NCBI RefSeq assembly: GCF_030700285.1
Contig: NZ_JAUYZJ010000022.1
Location: 435-64,434, forward strand
Direction: 5' to 3'
From: Methylobacterium sp. NEAU K
GTDB taxonomy: Bacteria; Pseudomonadota; Alphaproteobacteria; Rhizobiales; Beijerinckiaceae
Length of the DNA: 64,000 nucleotides
This document shows positions 18,966-27,011 of this stretch, one piece after another. The first letter of the stretch is position 1; each line of letters begins with the position of its first letter. The position numbers and the translations under genes are program-made. A model generated the notes under the pieces. The model was not told the origin of the DNA. It did no database searches and saw only the letters and a list, made by a program, of their open reading frames with translations.

Positions 18966-19358
18966 ATGAAAGCTCCGCACGAGACCACCTGCCTGGTGGT
19001 CGACGATTCCGCGGTGATCCGGAAGGTCGCGCGGCGGATCATCGAGGCCCTGGGCATGACCGTGAGCGAGGCGGAGGACGGCAACGCCGCGCTCGAAGCT
19101 TGCGCGGCGCACATGCCCGACGCGATCCTGCTCGATTGGAACATGCCGAACATGGACGGCTACGCCTTCCTCCAGGCCCTGCGCCGGAGCGAGGGGGGCG
19201 AGGCTCCGAAGGTCCTGTTCTGCACCACCGAGAACGACGTCGGCGCGATCGCCCGTGCTCTCCGGGCGGGGGCGGACGAGTACATCATGAAGCCGTTTGA
19301 CCGCGACATCCTGGCGGCCAAGCTCGAGCAGGTCGGCCTCGTCGCAGACGCGGCCTGA
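18966..19358 (+). CDS. cheY: Chemotaxis-type response regulator CheY
   Basis: A 130-residue stand-alone receiver domain. The acid pocket VVDDS near residue 12, the phospho-acceptor Asp57 in AILLDWNMPNMDG, the Thr switch in LFCTTEND and the Lys in YIMKPFD are all present, so it should be phosphorylated by the CheA two genes upstream. No output domain is attached. The start at 18966 fits the length of the family; the frame is open much further upstream only because it lies inside the cheW shadow. In classical systems CheY binds the flagellar switch; here the partner is unknown. Confidence 0.92.
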   Translation: MKAPHETTCLVVDDSAVIRKVARRIIEALGMTVSEAEDGNAALEACAAHMPDAILLDWNMPNMDGYAFLQALRRSEGGEAPKVLFCTTENDVGAIARALRAGADEYIMKPFDRDILAAKLEQVGLVADAA

Positions 19359-19401
19359 ACCGGCGCCGACCACGCGCGACCCAGCACCCGAGGCAATGAT
19401 C

Positions 19402-20598
19402 ATGGCCCTGAGCCCCGCGGTCGCACCGCTTCGCAGTCCAGCAGCGCAAACCGCCCCGTCCTCGGCGTCCCCGATCCGGGTCCTGGTCGCCGATGATTCC
19501 GCCGTCGTGCGCGGCCTCGTCGCCCGCTGGATCGCCGAGGCCGGATTCGAGGTCGCCGGAACCGCCTCCAACGGCCGCATCGCCCTGGAGATGTTGGCCA
19601 AGCACGATCCGGATGTCGTGCTGCTCGACATCGAGATGCCCGAGCTCGACGGCACGACGGCGCTGCCGCGCATGCTGGCGATGAGCCCGAACCTCCAAGT
19701 CGTGATGATGTCGACGCTGACCACGCGGAACGCCGACATCTCGCTGAAATGCCTGGCGCTCGGCGCGGTGGACTACATCGCCAAGCCCGAGAGCAACCGC
19801 GGCGTCACCACCTCCGACATCTTCCGGGCCGAGCTGATCGAGCGCGTGCGCGTGTTCGGCGCGGCCCGCGCCCGGACGCGGCGTCTGCATCCCGCCCCGG
19901 GGGCCGCGCCGGCCCCCGCTCAGGCCGCGCCCGTCCCGTCGCCCTCGGTTCCATCCCCGCCGCGCCCGGCAACCCCCTTCACCCTCCGCCCGAAGGCGCG
20001 CAACCGCACCCCGCCCCGGGCCCTGCTGATCGGCTCCTCGACCGGCGGCCCGCGGGCGGTGGGCGAGATGCTGGAGGGCATCGGCGCCGCCACCCTGCGC
20101 CGCCTGCCGGTCCTGATCGTGCAGCACATGCCACCGATCTTCACGGCCGTGTTCGCCGAGCACCTCTCGACCCGCACCGGGCTGCGGGCGGCCGAGGGCA
20201 AGGCCGACGAGCGCCTGGAGCCGGGCCGGATCTACGTCGCGCCGGGCGGGCGCCATATGGGGCTCGTGACGGGACCGAACGGCCCCACGATCCGTCTGAC
20301 CGACGGGCCGCCGGTGAACTTCTGCCGCCCCGCCGTCGACGTGCTGTTCAACGACGCCGCCGCGGTGTTCGGGGCGGCGACCGCGACCGTGATCCTCACG
20401 GGCATGGGCTCGGATGGGACCAACGGCGCGCGCACGCTCACGGAGGCCGGCGGCCCGGTCCTAGCCCAGGACGAGGCCACCAGCACCGTCTGGGGCATGC
20501 CTGGCAGCGTCGCCCGGGCCGGCTTGGCCGAGGCCGTGCTTCCGCTCCCCGAACTCGCGTCGGCGCTGCGCGCCCTGATCACGGGCCAGCCGACATGA
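19402..20598 (+). CDS. cheB: Chemoreceptor methylesterase CheB
   Basis: A 398-residue two-domain enzyme. The receiver has its acceptor in VVLLDIEMPELDG (Asp76). A Pro/Ala-rich linker (about residues 160-200) leads to the methylesterase/deamidase domain with the catalytic Ser in IGSSTGGPRAV, His in VQHMPPIFT and Asp in TGMGSDGTNGA. It removes methyl groups from chemoreceptors when phosphorylated by CheA, giving adaptation. The Met at 19402 is preferred over the one at 19396 because GAGG lies 8 bases before it. The stop overlaps the start of cheR by ATGA. Confidence 0.93.
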   Translation: MALSPAVAPLRSPAAQTAPSSASPIRVLVADDSAVVRGLVARWIAEAGFEVAGTASNGRIALEMLAKHDPDVVLLDIEMPELDGTTALPRMLAMSPNLQVVMMSTLTTRNADISLKCLALGAVDYIAKPESNRGVTTSDIFRAELIERVRVFGAARARTRRLHPAPGAAPAPAQAAPVPSPSVPSPPRPATPFTLRPKARNRTPPRALLIGSSTGGPRAVGEMLEGIGAATLRRLPVLIVQHMPPIFTAVFAEHLSTRTGLRAAEGKADERLEPGRIYVAPGGRHMGLVTGPNGPTIRLTDGPPVNFCRPAVDVLFNDAAAVFGAATATVILTGMGSDGTNGARTLTEAGGPVLAQDEATSTVWGMPGSVARAGLAEAVLPLPELASALRALITGQPT

Positions 20599-21461
20599 CC
20601 GAGCTTGAATTCGAATACCTGCGCGCCTTCCTAAAGCAGCGCTCCGGCCTCGCGCTCACCGCCGAGAAGCGCTACCTCGTCGAGAGCCGGCTGACCCCGG
20701 TCTGCCGCCGCTTCGGGCTCGCGAGCCTCGGCGATCTCATCGGGGCCCTCAAGCTTGCCCAGGACGGGGCGATCGAGCGGGCCGTGGTCGAGGCGATGAC
20801 CACGAACGAGACCTTCTTCTTCCGCGACCGCATCCCGTTCGACCTGTTCCGCGACACGATCCTGCCCGAGGCCCTGGTGCGCAACGCCAGCCGGCGGCGG
20901 CTGCGGATCTGGTGCGCGGCGGCATCCACGGGCCAGGAGCCCTACTCGCTGGCCATGCTGCTACAGGAGGCCGCGCCCCGGCTCGCCGGCTGGCAGGTCG
21001 AGATCGTGGCCACCGACCTGTCGACCGAGGTGATCGAGAAGGCCAAGCTCGGCCTGTACAGCCACTTCGAGGTCCAGCGCGGCCTGCCGGTGCAGTGGCT
21101 GATCAAGTACTTCACCCAGGTCGGCGAGCAGTGGCAGATCGCCCAGAGCCTGCGCGGCATGGTCGATTACCGCCAGCTGAACCTGCTGCACAGCTTTGCG
21201 TCGCTCGGCCAGTTCGATGTGATCTACTGTCGCAATGTCCTGATCTACTTCGACGCGCCAACGAAGTCGGACGTGCTGGCCCGGCTCGCGGCCCAACTCG
21301 CGCCGGGTGGCGCCCTCCTGCTCGGGGCGGCCGAGACGGTGATCGGCCTGACCGACCGGCTCATCCCGAACCCGAAACAGCGCGGCCTCTACGGCCACGC
21401 CGATCCGGTGGCGCGCCCGGTCGAGATGGTGCCACCGTTGCGCGTCGCCGCCGGCGTCTGA
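20595..21461 (+). CDS. cheR: Chemoreceptor methyltransferase CheR
   Basis: A 288-residue SAM-dependent methyltransferase that methylates glutamates on chemoreceptors and opposes CheB. An N-terminal helical domain (FEYLRAFLKQRSGLAL, MTTNETFFFRD) precedes the SAM-binding core with IWCAAASTGQEPYSLAM and the FDVIYCRNVLIYFD motif. Its ATG overlaps the cheB stop codon (ATGA), so the two are translationally coupled. It is the last gene of the che operon. A strong hairpin lies 80 bases downstream. Confidence 0.94.
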   Translation: MTELEFEYLRAFLKQRSGLALTAEKRYLVESRLTPVCRRFGLASLGDLIGALKLAQDGAIERAVVEAMTTNETFFFRDRIPFDLFRDTILPEALVRNASRRRLRIWCAAASTGQEPYSLAMLLQEAAPRLAGWQVEIVATDLSTEVIEKAKLGLYSHFEVQRGLPVQWLIKYFTQVGEQWQIAQSLRGMVDYRQLNLLHSFASLGQFDVIYCRNVLIYFDAPTKSDVLARLAAQLAPGGALLLGAAETVIGLTDRLIPNPKQRGLYGHADPVARPVEMVPPLRVAAGV

Positions 21462-21540
21462 GCAGCGGGCCACCGAGACGGCGCCCGTCGGACCGTGCGC
21501 GATAGCGCCGTGGACCCATCCCCCGGCCGGATCCGACCCG

Positions 21541-21575
21541 CGCATCGTCCTGCCTGGCGCATCCAGGACGATGCG
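21541..21575 (+). terminator. Hairpin downstream of the che operon
   Basis: A perfect 12-bp stem, CGCATCGTCCTG (21541-21552) pairing with CAGGACGATGCG (21564-21575), encloses an 11-base loop. It lies 80 bases after cheR and before the next gene. There is no run of T, so it may stop transcription with Rho or protect the 3' end rather than act as a classical intrinsic terminator. Confidence 0.5.
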
Positions 21576-21692
21576 CCGTCGTGGTGCGGTGCACCGCCTG
21601 TTGCCGAAACCTGCCCTTAAGAACCGCGTGGGTAATTTGCACACGGACCCGCGGCCGGGCGATCCCGGCAGCTCCGTGCCCCGAGCGTTCCC

Positions 21693-22334
21693 ATGAGTAC
21701 CGTCTCGTCCACCACCACGTCGCAGCTCTACGCGCAGCGGCTGCCGCCTGCGCCCCAGGGTTCCGGTAAGACCCGGATGACCGCCACGATCCGCAGCGAG
21801 CTGTCGGCGGGCACCCTCAGCGGTACCGACGCCACCGCCCTGACGAGCGCCCTGAGTTCGATCGATTCGAGCCTGTCGTCGGACCGTTCCGCCTCGACCT
21901 CGAGCGGCAGCGCGACGGATGCCAAGCTCGATCCGTCGTCCATGAAGGACCGGATCGACAGCCTGATCTCCGATCAGGTCAGCAGCGGCAGCCTGACCAG
22001 CGACCAGGCCACCGAGCTGAAGTACCTGTTTTCCAGCGGCGGCCGGTCGACCCAGACCGCCGACGCCACGGGTTCGGGCGCCGGCGCCATCTCCGATGCC
22101 GGCGAGCCGCCTCCGGCGCCTCCCCCGGGCCCGCCGCCGGGCGGCAGCGCGTCCGACAGCGCCTCGGACGGGACGTCGTCCACCGGCACGTCCAGCAGCG
22201 CGTCCGCCATCGACCTGCTCTCCACATTCATCCAGCAGCTGCAGAGCAGCCAGTCGAGCAGCGGGAGCTACGGGGCGAACGGCACGGGCAGCAGCACCAA
22301 CATCTCGGCCCTGCTGTTCGATTTCCAGAGCTGA
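21693..22334 (+). CDS. Ser/Thr-rich low-complexity protein with two helical repeats
   Basis: A 213-residue protein without Cys or a signal peptide. Two similar segments can be aligned by eye, one at residues 33-54 (IRSELSAGTLSGTDATAL) and one at 88-113 (ISDQVSSGSLTSDQATELK). Each has the pattern hydrophobic helix, Ser-Gly-x-Leu turn and an Asp/Ala/Thr-x-Leu helix, which loosely resembles paired helix-turn-helix calcium-hand-like units seen in other alphaproteobacterial proteins of unknown function. A Pro-rich stretch and long Ser/Gly/Thr runs follow. It ends in ISALLFDFQS. It lies between the che operon and metabolic genes. I do not recognise a family. Confidence 0.6.
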   Translation: MSTVSSTTTSQLYAQRLPPAPQGSGKTRMTATIRSELSAGTLSGTDATALTSALSSIDSSLSSDRSASTSSGSATDAKLDPSSMKDRIDSLISDQVSSGSLTSDQATELKYLFSSGGRSTQTADATGSGAGAISDAGEPPPAPPPGPPPGGSASDSASDGTSSTGTSSSASAIDLLSTFIQQLQSSQSSSGSYGANGTGSSTNISALLFDFQS

Positions 22335-22615
22335 GACCGGGGCCGCGGAGCCGGCACGATCGCTCCGCGGCAGCCGGCGGGGTCCGGGCCCTGCCGCGCT
22401 TCGCGTCCATGCCGGCGCATCTGCCCGTGCACGGCCGCCGCCGGGACCGTGATGGCGCGCTCCGTCGCCGGGCGCATCGCCCGCCTGCGTGGAACGGGGT
22501 CGACCGCGGCCGAGGGAGGCGGCATCAACCCCCTGCGCCCTCGCGTGGCCGGCGGACGGCCAAGAGCGGCCGAATACGGCCAAGGGCGCCCAAGAGGGCG
22601 GTCGGGAGACACGGC

Positions 22616-23632
22616 ATGGCGGCAGGACACGGGACGCGGTTGCCCAAGGTCGCGTTCATCGGCACGGGCGGGACGATTTCCTCCCTGGGGCGCGACGCCC
22701 TCGACATCCTCGACTACACCGCCACCGACCGGCGCCTGGACGCGGGGGCGATCCTGGATGCGGTCCCTGAGCTGTCCGCTGCCGCCAGCGTAATCCCGGT
22801 CCCGTTCCGGGCTGTTCCGAGCCCGGCGATCGGCTTCGCCGCGTGGCGCGACCTCGTCCTGCTCTGCGAGCGCCTCGCGACGGAGCACCCGGATCTCGCC
22901 GGTATCGTCATCGGGCACGGCACCGCCACCCTGGAAGAGACCGCCTACGCGCTCAGCCTCACCCTGACGGTCGATCTGCCGGTGGTGCTGGTCGGTTCGC
23001 AGCGGCCGATGAGCGCGCTCTCCACCGATGCCAAGCTCAACCTCGTCGCCGCGGTGCGCACCGCGGCCGCGCCGGCCTCCCGCGGGCGGGGCGTGCTCGT
23101 GGTGCTCAACGACGAGATCCAGGCGGCGCGCGAGGTGACCAAGACCTCGGTGGCCCGGCTCCAGACCTTCCGCACCCCGGATTTCGGGGTGCTCGGCCAG
23201 GTCGACGGCGACAGCGTCCGGTACTACCGCCGCTCCGAGCGCGCGCATGCGCCGGGCACGCCCTTCGATATCCGCGCGCTGCCGGCGCTGCCCCGGGTCG
23301 ACGTGTCCTACGGCTACGCCGATGCCGACGGCACCGCGGTCCGGGCGTTCCGGGCGGCGGGGGCGCGCGGCCTCGTCTCGGCGGGCCTCGCCCCCGGGAT
23401 GACGCCGCCGGCCGAGGCCGAGGCCCTGGAGGAAGCCGCTGCAGCCGGCATCGTGGTGGTGATGTCGACCCGCGCCGGGAGCGGGGTCGTGCCGCTCACC
23501 AGCCGCCTGCGCGCGCGCGGCCTCCTCAGCGCCGACAACCTCACCCCGCAGAAGGCCCGGATCCTGCTCGCCCTGGCGCTGACCGTGACCGCGGAGCCGG
23601 AGGCGATCGCACGGCTGTTCGCGACCTACTGA
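22616..23632 (+). CDS. Asparaginase-like protein with altered active-site motif
   Basis: A 338-residue protein of the bacterial type I/II asparaginase fold. The N-terminal IGTGGTISS carries the nucleophilic Thr, and NDEIQAAREVTKTSV carries the conserved Lys. However, the second signature reads GHGTATLEETAY, whereas characterised enzymes have HGTDT. The Asp of the Thr-Asp-Lys relay is therefore Ala. The Ser-Gln-Asp substrate pocket upstream also seems replaced (PSPAIGF). It may be a divergent subfamily with another substrate. The start at 22616 follows GGGAG with 7-base spacing. An isochorismatase-like hydrolase gene begins 6 bases after its stop. Confidence 0.8.
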   Translation: MAAGHGTRLPKVAFIGTGGTISSLGRDALDILDYTATDRRLDAGAILDAVPELSAAASVIPVPFRAVPSPAIGFAAWRDLVLLCERLATEHPDLAGIVIGHGTATLEETAYALSLTLTVDLPVVLVGSQRPMSALSTDAKLNLVAAVRTAAAPASRGRGVLVVLNDEIQAAREVTKTSVARLQTFRTPDFGVLGQVDGDSVRYYRRSERAHAPGTPFDIRALPALPRVDVSYGYADADGTAVRAFRAAGARGLVSAGLAPGMTPPAEAEALEEAAAAGIVVVMSTRAGSGVVPLTSRLRARGLLSADNLTPQKARILLALALTVTAEPEAIARLFATY

Positions 23633-23638
23633 GACCCG

Positions 23639-24172
23639 ATGCCGCTGATCGATCCCACCCGCGCGCTCCTCCTCGTCATCGACGTGCAGATCCGGCTGAT
23701 GCCGGCCATCGCCGACGGGGCCGGGGTGATCGCCAACGCCGGCCGCCTCGCCGCGGCCGCGAGGCTCCTCGATGTGGCCGCCCTGTTCACCGAGCAGAAT
23801 GCCGGGGGCCTCGGGGCGACCGTGCCGGAGCTGGTCCCCGAGCCCGGGGCGGCGTTCCCCAAGATGAGCTTCGGCGCCACGCAGGCGCCGGGCTTCCTCG
23901 ACCGGCTCCCCGATGATCGCGATCTCGTGGTGACCGGCTGCGAGGCGCATATCTGCGTGCTGCAGACGGTGCTCGGGCTGCTGGAGGGCGGGCGGCGCGC
24001 CTACGTGGTGGCCGACGCAGTCGGCTCGCGCCGGCCCGAGAGCCGGGACGCGGCTCTTGCCCGGATGGCGGCCCACGGCGCCGAGATCGTCACCACCGAG
24101 ATGGTGGTGTTCGAGTGGATCGGCACCGCCAGGCACCCGCGCTTCCGCGAGGCCGTCAAGCTGATCAAGTGA
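23639..24172 (+). CDS. Isochorismatase-family cysteine hydrolase
   Basis: A 177-residue hydrolase of the isochorismatase/nicotinamidase fold. The catalytic triad is visible as Asp in LLLVIDVQIRLMP (near residue 15), Lys in FPKMSFGAT (near residue 80) and the nucleophile Cys in VTGCEAHICVLQT (near residue 105). Length and the CEAHICV motif resemble the YcaC-like branch, whose substrates are mostly unknown; amidases for small amides also belong here. It is 6 bases downstream of the asparaginase-like gene, so both are likely one operon acting on amides, an inference only. It ends 6 bases from the convergent ecfG. Confidence 0.8.
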   Translation: MPLIDPTRALLLVIDVQIRLMPAIADGAGVIANAGRLAAAARLLDVAALFTEQNAGGLGATVPELVPEPGAAFPKMSFGATQAPGFLDRLPDDRDLVVTGCEAHICVLQTVLGLLEGGRRAYVVADAVGSRRPESRDAALARMAAHGAEIVTTEMVVFEWIGTARHPRFREAVKLIK

Positions 24173-24178
24173 CCCGGG

Positions 24179-24775
24179 TCAGCCGCCGTCCAGCGCAGCG
24201 CGGGTGCGGGCATCGGTGCCGATGTCGTCCGTGCCCTCCATCCCCAGCACCTCAATCAGGCGCATGCGGGCGCGGCTGACCCGGCTCTTGATGGTCCCGA
24301 CGGCGACGCCGCAGATTGCGGCCGCCTCTTCGTAGGTGAAGCTCTGGGCACCCACCAGCACCAGCGCCTCGCGCTGGGCATGGGGCAGCCGGTTGAGGGC
24401 GCTCTGGAACTGCGCCATCTCCATGCGGATCTCCTGCTCGGGCAGGGAGGTCAGCCGGCCGGCGAGTACACCGTCGGCGTCCTCCACCTCGCGCTTGCGC
24501 TTGCGCTGCTCCGAGTAGAACAGGTTGCGCAGGATCGTGAACAGCCAGGCGGTGAGATTGGTCCCGCGGCGGAAGCTGGCGGCATTGACCCAGGCCCGCA
24601 CCAGCGTGTCCTGCACGAGGTCGTCCGAGCGGTCTAGGTCGTAGGTCAGCGAGAACGCGAACGCCCGCAGTGCCGGGATCGCCCCGAGCAGGAGGTCGCG
24701 CATTTCGGCATCGGCCCCCGTGGGCTTCGGTCCGGATCCGCTTCCGGCTGGAGCGGCTTGCGTCATCATCATCAT
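24179..24775 (-). CDS. ecfG: General stress ECF sigma factor EcfG
   Basis: A 198-residue extracytoplasmic-function sigma factor. Region 2 reads LRAFAFSLTYDLDRSDDLVQ, then DTLVRAWVNAASF and TNLTAWLFTILRNLFYSEQRKRK. Region 4 carries LPHAQREALVLVGAQSFTYE and a helix-turn-helix ending GTIKSRVSRAR. The acidic insertion between the two regions and the DDLVQDTLVRAW motif are typical of EcfG/ECF15, which directs the alphaproteobacterial general stress response. A run of four Met codons starts at 24775 behind GGAGG. It overlaps the nepR stop by four bases. In this system NepR sequesters EcfG until phosphorylated PhyR removes it. Confidence 0.93.
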   Translation of the reverse strand: MMMMTQAAPAGSGSGPKPTGADAEMRDLLLGAIPALRAFAFSLTYDLDRSDDLVQDTLVRAWVNAASFRRGTNLTAWLFTILRNLFYSEQRKRKREVEDADGVLAGRLTSLPEQEIRMEMAQFQSALNRLPHAQREALVLVGAQSFTYEEAAAICGVAVGTIKSRVSRARMRLIEVLGMEGTDDIGTDARTRAALDGG

Positions 24776-25035
24776 CGCTGGGCCTCCGTGTCGGAGCATG
24801 CGGCGAGGTCGTCGATCAGCGTCCGGAGCCGCTCCGGGATCGGCAGGGCCAGGACTTCGGCGTAGTGCAGCCGCAGGCCGCGCCCGATCCGGGCCCGCCC
24901 CGCGGCATCGATCGGCCGGCGCCCGGTCGCCGCTCCCGAAACGCCTGAAGAGGTGCGGAACGACAGAGCCGGTTCGGCTCCGTCCTCTGCTATGGCCGAG
25001 CCCGTGATCGCCTGCCCTTCCTCGTCCTGGCTCAT
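24772..25035 (-). CDS. nepR: Anti-sigma factor NepR
   Basis: An 87-residue protein with a disordered acidic N-terminus and a conserved helical C-terminal part, IGRGLRLHYAEVLALPIPER followed by LRTLIDDLA. That matches NepR, the small anti-sigma factor that binds EcfG and is displaced by the sigma-mimic PhyR. The ATG overlap with ecfG (its TGA lies inside the first ecfG codons) supports the assignment, since nepR-ecfG pairs are conserved. The Met at 25035 (MSQDEEG) is the natural start; the frame extends upstream but without family character. phyR, often adjacent in related genomes, is not found upstream. Confidence 0.85.
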   Translation of the reverse strand: MSQDEEGQAITGSAIAEDGAEPALSFRTSSGVSGAATGRRPIDAAGRARIGRGLRLHYAEVLALPIPERLRTLIDDLAACSDTEAQR

Positions 25036-25958
25036 GATCGCGCCCCATGCATTGGGCGATGCGGCCCGTAGGGGCTCGGCCTCCCACCGCACAGGTCTCG
25101 CGACCGGCCGCGGCGGGAACGCGGTTCATCGCTTTCCGGCGGCGCTGGTAGGCGGTGAGGATTTAATCGGTTCTGAACTGCGTATTCATCAAATCTTAAT
25201 GTCGGAAATCATGAGCTTGACCATATTAAATCGTTGGTTGCCCCAGTTACAATTCAGAAATACTTATTTCTAGCTCGGCCGTGAATCAAGATCGCTGGGC
25301 TGGCTGAACCAACGCCGGCGGATGCGGAGGTGGGGTATCGGCGATCGGTTCCTGCCGCGATCGGGCGTCTCCATCCTCTGCAGCCCAGCTTCCGAACCTT
25401 CGATCGTGGGCCTTCCGTGCCCGCTCCGCTGCCCTGGGCCGCGTTCCGCCCAAGCACCGCGACACGATCTACGAGCTCCAGAGCTCGGGGGATGGGGTGA
25501 AGGGGCCGCGTTTCATCGCCCCTCTCCCTTCGATTGCCATAGGGAGCGTGCCACGCCCGCTCGACCGCACGGGGGCTCGAGGCCGCAACCGGATCAAACG
25601 CCTGTGGCCGCCTGACGAGCTGCCGATGTCGCTCGAACCGGAAAAAGGCCATTCCGATCGGCCTATCGGGCCAGATCGGCGATTTGAGAGGATGTCGGAA
25701 GGCGATGCTCGCGAACCCATCCTTCCTGTCTCGCAAAGTGTCCGTTTTCACGGGCTTGGTCGATCCGCTCAATCGGCTCGGACCCAAGCGCGGCGACGGC
25801 AGCCACGTCCTCCGGGACGGCCAGGATCGATCGCACATATTCCGGCAGACAGGGTTCCAGGTCTATAAGGGTGTCTGCTGCCGGATCGGACAAGAGGATC
25901 GCCTTATTCGATCCTATACGAGTTTGTTCGATCGCAAATCTCGCGGTCTTGAGCCGTC
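25036..25958. other. Accessory region upstream of nepR without a confident gene
   Basis: About 920 bases separate nepR from the next recognisable gene. 25036-25260 should hold the nepR promoter; I could not find the EcfG consensus (GGAAC, 16-17 bases, CGTT) in it. Bases 25140-25260 are notably AT-rich. From 25260 to 25900 the GC content rises again, but open frames on both strands are short, overlap each other and have unnatural composition, as expected of decayed DNA. One short minus-strand frame is listed separately with low confidence. Confidence 0.5.
25663..25893 (-). CDS. Possible small protein or gene remnant
   Basis: A 76-residue frame with plausible protein composition (SDPAADTLIDLEPCLPEYVR, then SILAVPEDVAAVAALGSEPI). 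It has more acidic and aliphatic residues than the shadow frames around it. I do not recognise a family, no strong ribosome site is visible, and other frames overlap it. It may be the surviving piece of a larger decayed gene. Confidence 0.25.
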   Translation of the reverse strand: MSDPAADTLIDLEPCLPEYVRSILAVPEDVAAVAALGSEPIERIDQARENGHFARQEGWVREHRLPTSSQIADLAR

Positions 25959-27011
25959 TTATTGCCGCCTGAAATCAAACGCTTGTCTTATCGATTTTAG
26001 ACGAAAGATCGGCCGTCGGGATGAACTGTATCGAGTCTCTGCTATGAAACAGCCTGCCTCCTTCGGAAGAAGATAAGCGATGCCAAGAATAACGGCACTC
26101 ACAATCCGTCTCGTGATACTGTAATCATCGGGAAATTTATAGATTATATCGATAATTAATCCGATATTAAGCCTCTGTTTGCTGAGAAGAGCAAGATATA
26201 ATTCGCATCTCCTATAGAAATACATTTCTTTAGGATCTTTAATGAGGTCCGCGAGACCCATGCCGGTCAAAACATTCTTGATATGATTGACGCGACCCGT
26301 GAAACGGTCGCGTTGTCTCAGAATCAAATTTGCATTGACGGCACCATTCACTCCAGATTTGTTGCTGCCGTGAACTCTGTAATAGCCTTGTGGCTTGTCG
26401 AGTGTCACGATGTCACCGAAGAAAGGAGCGATAAACAAAATCGCTCCATCGACGGCCGAGTCATAGTCGGCCGATCGAAGTATTTCGCAAACGTCTCTGC
26501 GAAATACGTTGCCCGACGTGGGCGGCGAAATATACAAGCCCGTTTGTTGCACCTTGTCTACATAGGCGCCTCGCTCCCGCCCTGCCGACAGACTGGGGAA
26601 CGTATGGCCGGTTGCGGCGCCGGATTCATCGATTATTGCTAGCGGATATTGTAGCTTTGCCACGGAGCAATCAAGATGTTTGATAATGGTGTCTATCGAT
26701 CCAGGCAAAAGCTCATCATCAGCGTCGAGAAATAGAACAAAAGGTGCGGATGTTCTGTCCAGGCCGTAGAGACAGGCGCTGATCTGTCCGCCGTTTTCCT
26801 TTCTGACAGCTCGCGCTCCGGTACTGCAGATTGTCGACCAGGAATCGTCCGTCGAACCATCGTCGACGACTATAAACTCGCAATGCCTAAGGTCTTGCGA
26901 TACGACGCTCGTTATCGCGCGGCCGACGAAATTTTCGTAATTGTAGCAATTTACAATGATTGCCAAAGTCGGCATCGGTTTGACGTGCAATTTCATGGCA
27001 GATATTCTCAT
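25959..27011 (-). CDS. Family 2 glycosyltransferase in AT-rich DNA
   Basis: A 350-residue GT-A glycosyltransferase. The nucleotide-binding strand TLAIIVNCYNYENFVGRAI is followed by FIVVDDGSTDDSW and the metal-binding FVLFLDADDELLPGS. A SGNVFRRDVC segment and the VDGAILFIAPFFG acceptor region follow, as in polysaccharide-building enzymes. Codon use is unlike its neighbours: many A/T-ending codons and Ile, Lys and Asn where the surrounding genome uses GC-rich codons. That suggests horizontal acquisition. No Wzx/Wzy or other polysaccharide genes accompany it, so it looks like an orphan. Mets at 27011, 26996 and 26975 could each be the start. Confidence 0.78.
   Translation of the reverse strand: MRISAMKLHVKPMPTLAIIVNCYNYENFVGRAITSVVSQDLRHCEFIVVDDGSTDDSWSTICSTGARAVRKENGGQISACLYGLDRTSAPFVLFLDADDELLPGSIDTIIKHLDCSVAKLQYPLAIIDESGAATGHTFPSLSAGRERGAYVDKVQQTGLYISPPTSGNVFRRDVCEILRSADYDSAVDGAILFIAPFFGDIVTLDKPQGYYRVHGSNKSGVNGAVNANLILRQRDRFTGRVNHIKNVLTGMGLADLIKDPKEMYFYRRCELYLALLSKQRLNIGLIIDIIYKFPDDYSITRRIVSAVILGIAYLLPKEAGCFIAETRYSSSRRPIFRLKSIRQAFDFRRQ

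Noticed and set aside
22409..22615. Upstream extension of the asparaginase-like protein
   Set aside because: The added residues are Arg/Pro-rich and the Met at 22616 has a good ribosome site and natural N-terminus.
25036..25260. An EcfG autoregulatory promoter before nepR
   Set aside because: GGAAC and CGTT do not occur with 16-17 base spacing on the minus strand here.
25254..25838. A 194-residue minus-strand frame in the accessory region
   Set aside because: Composition is unnatural (Arg/Pro/Ser-rich) and it overlaps other equally poor frames; no motif is visible.
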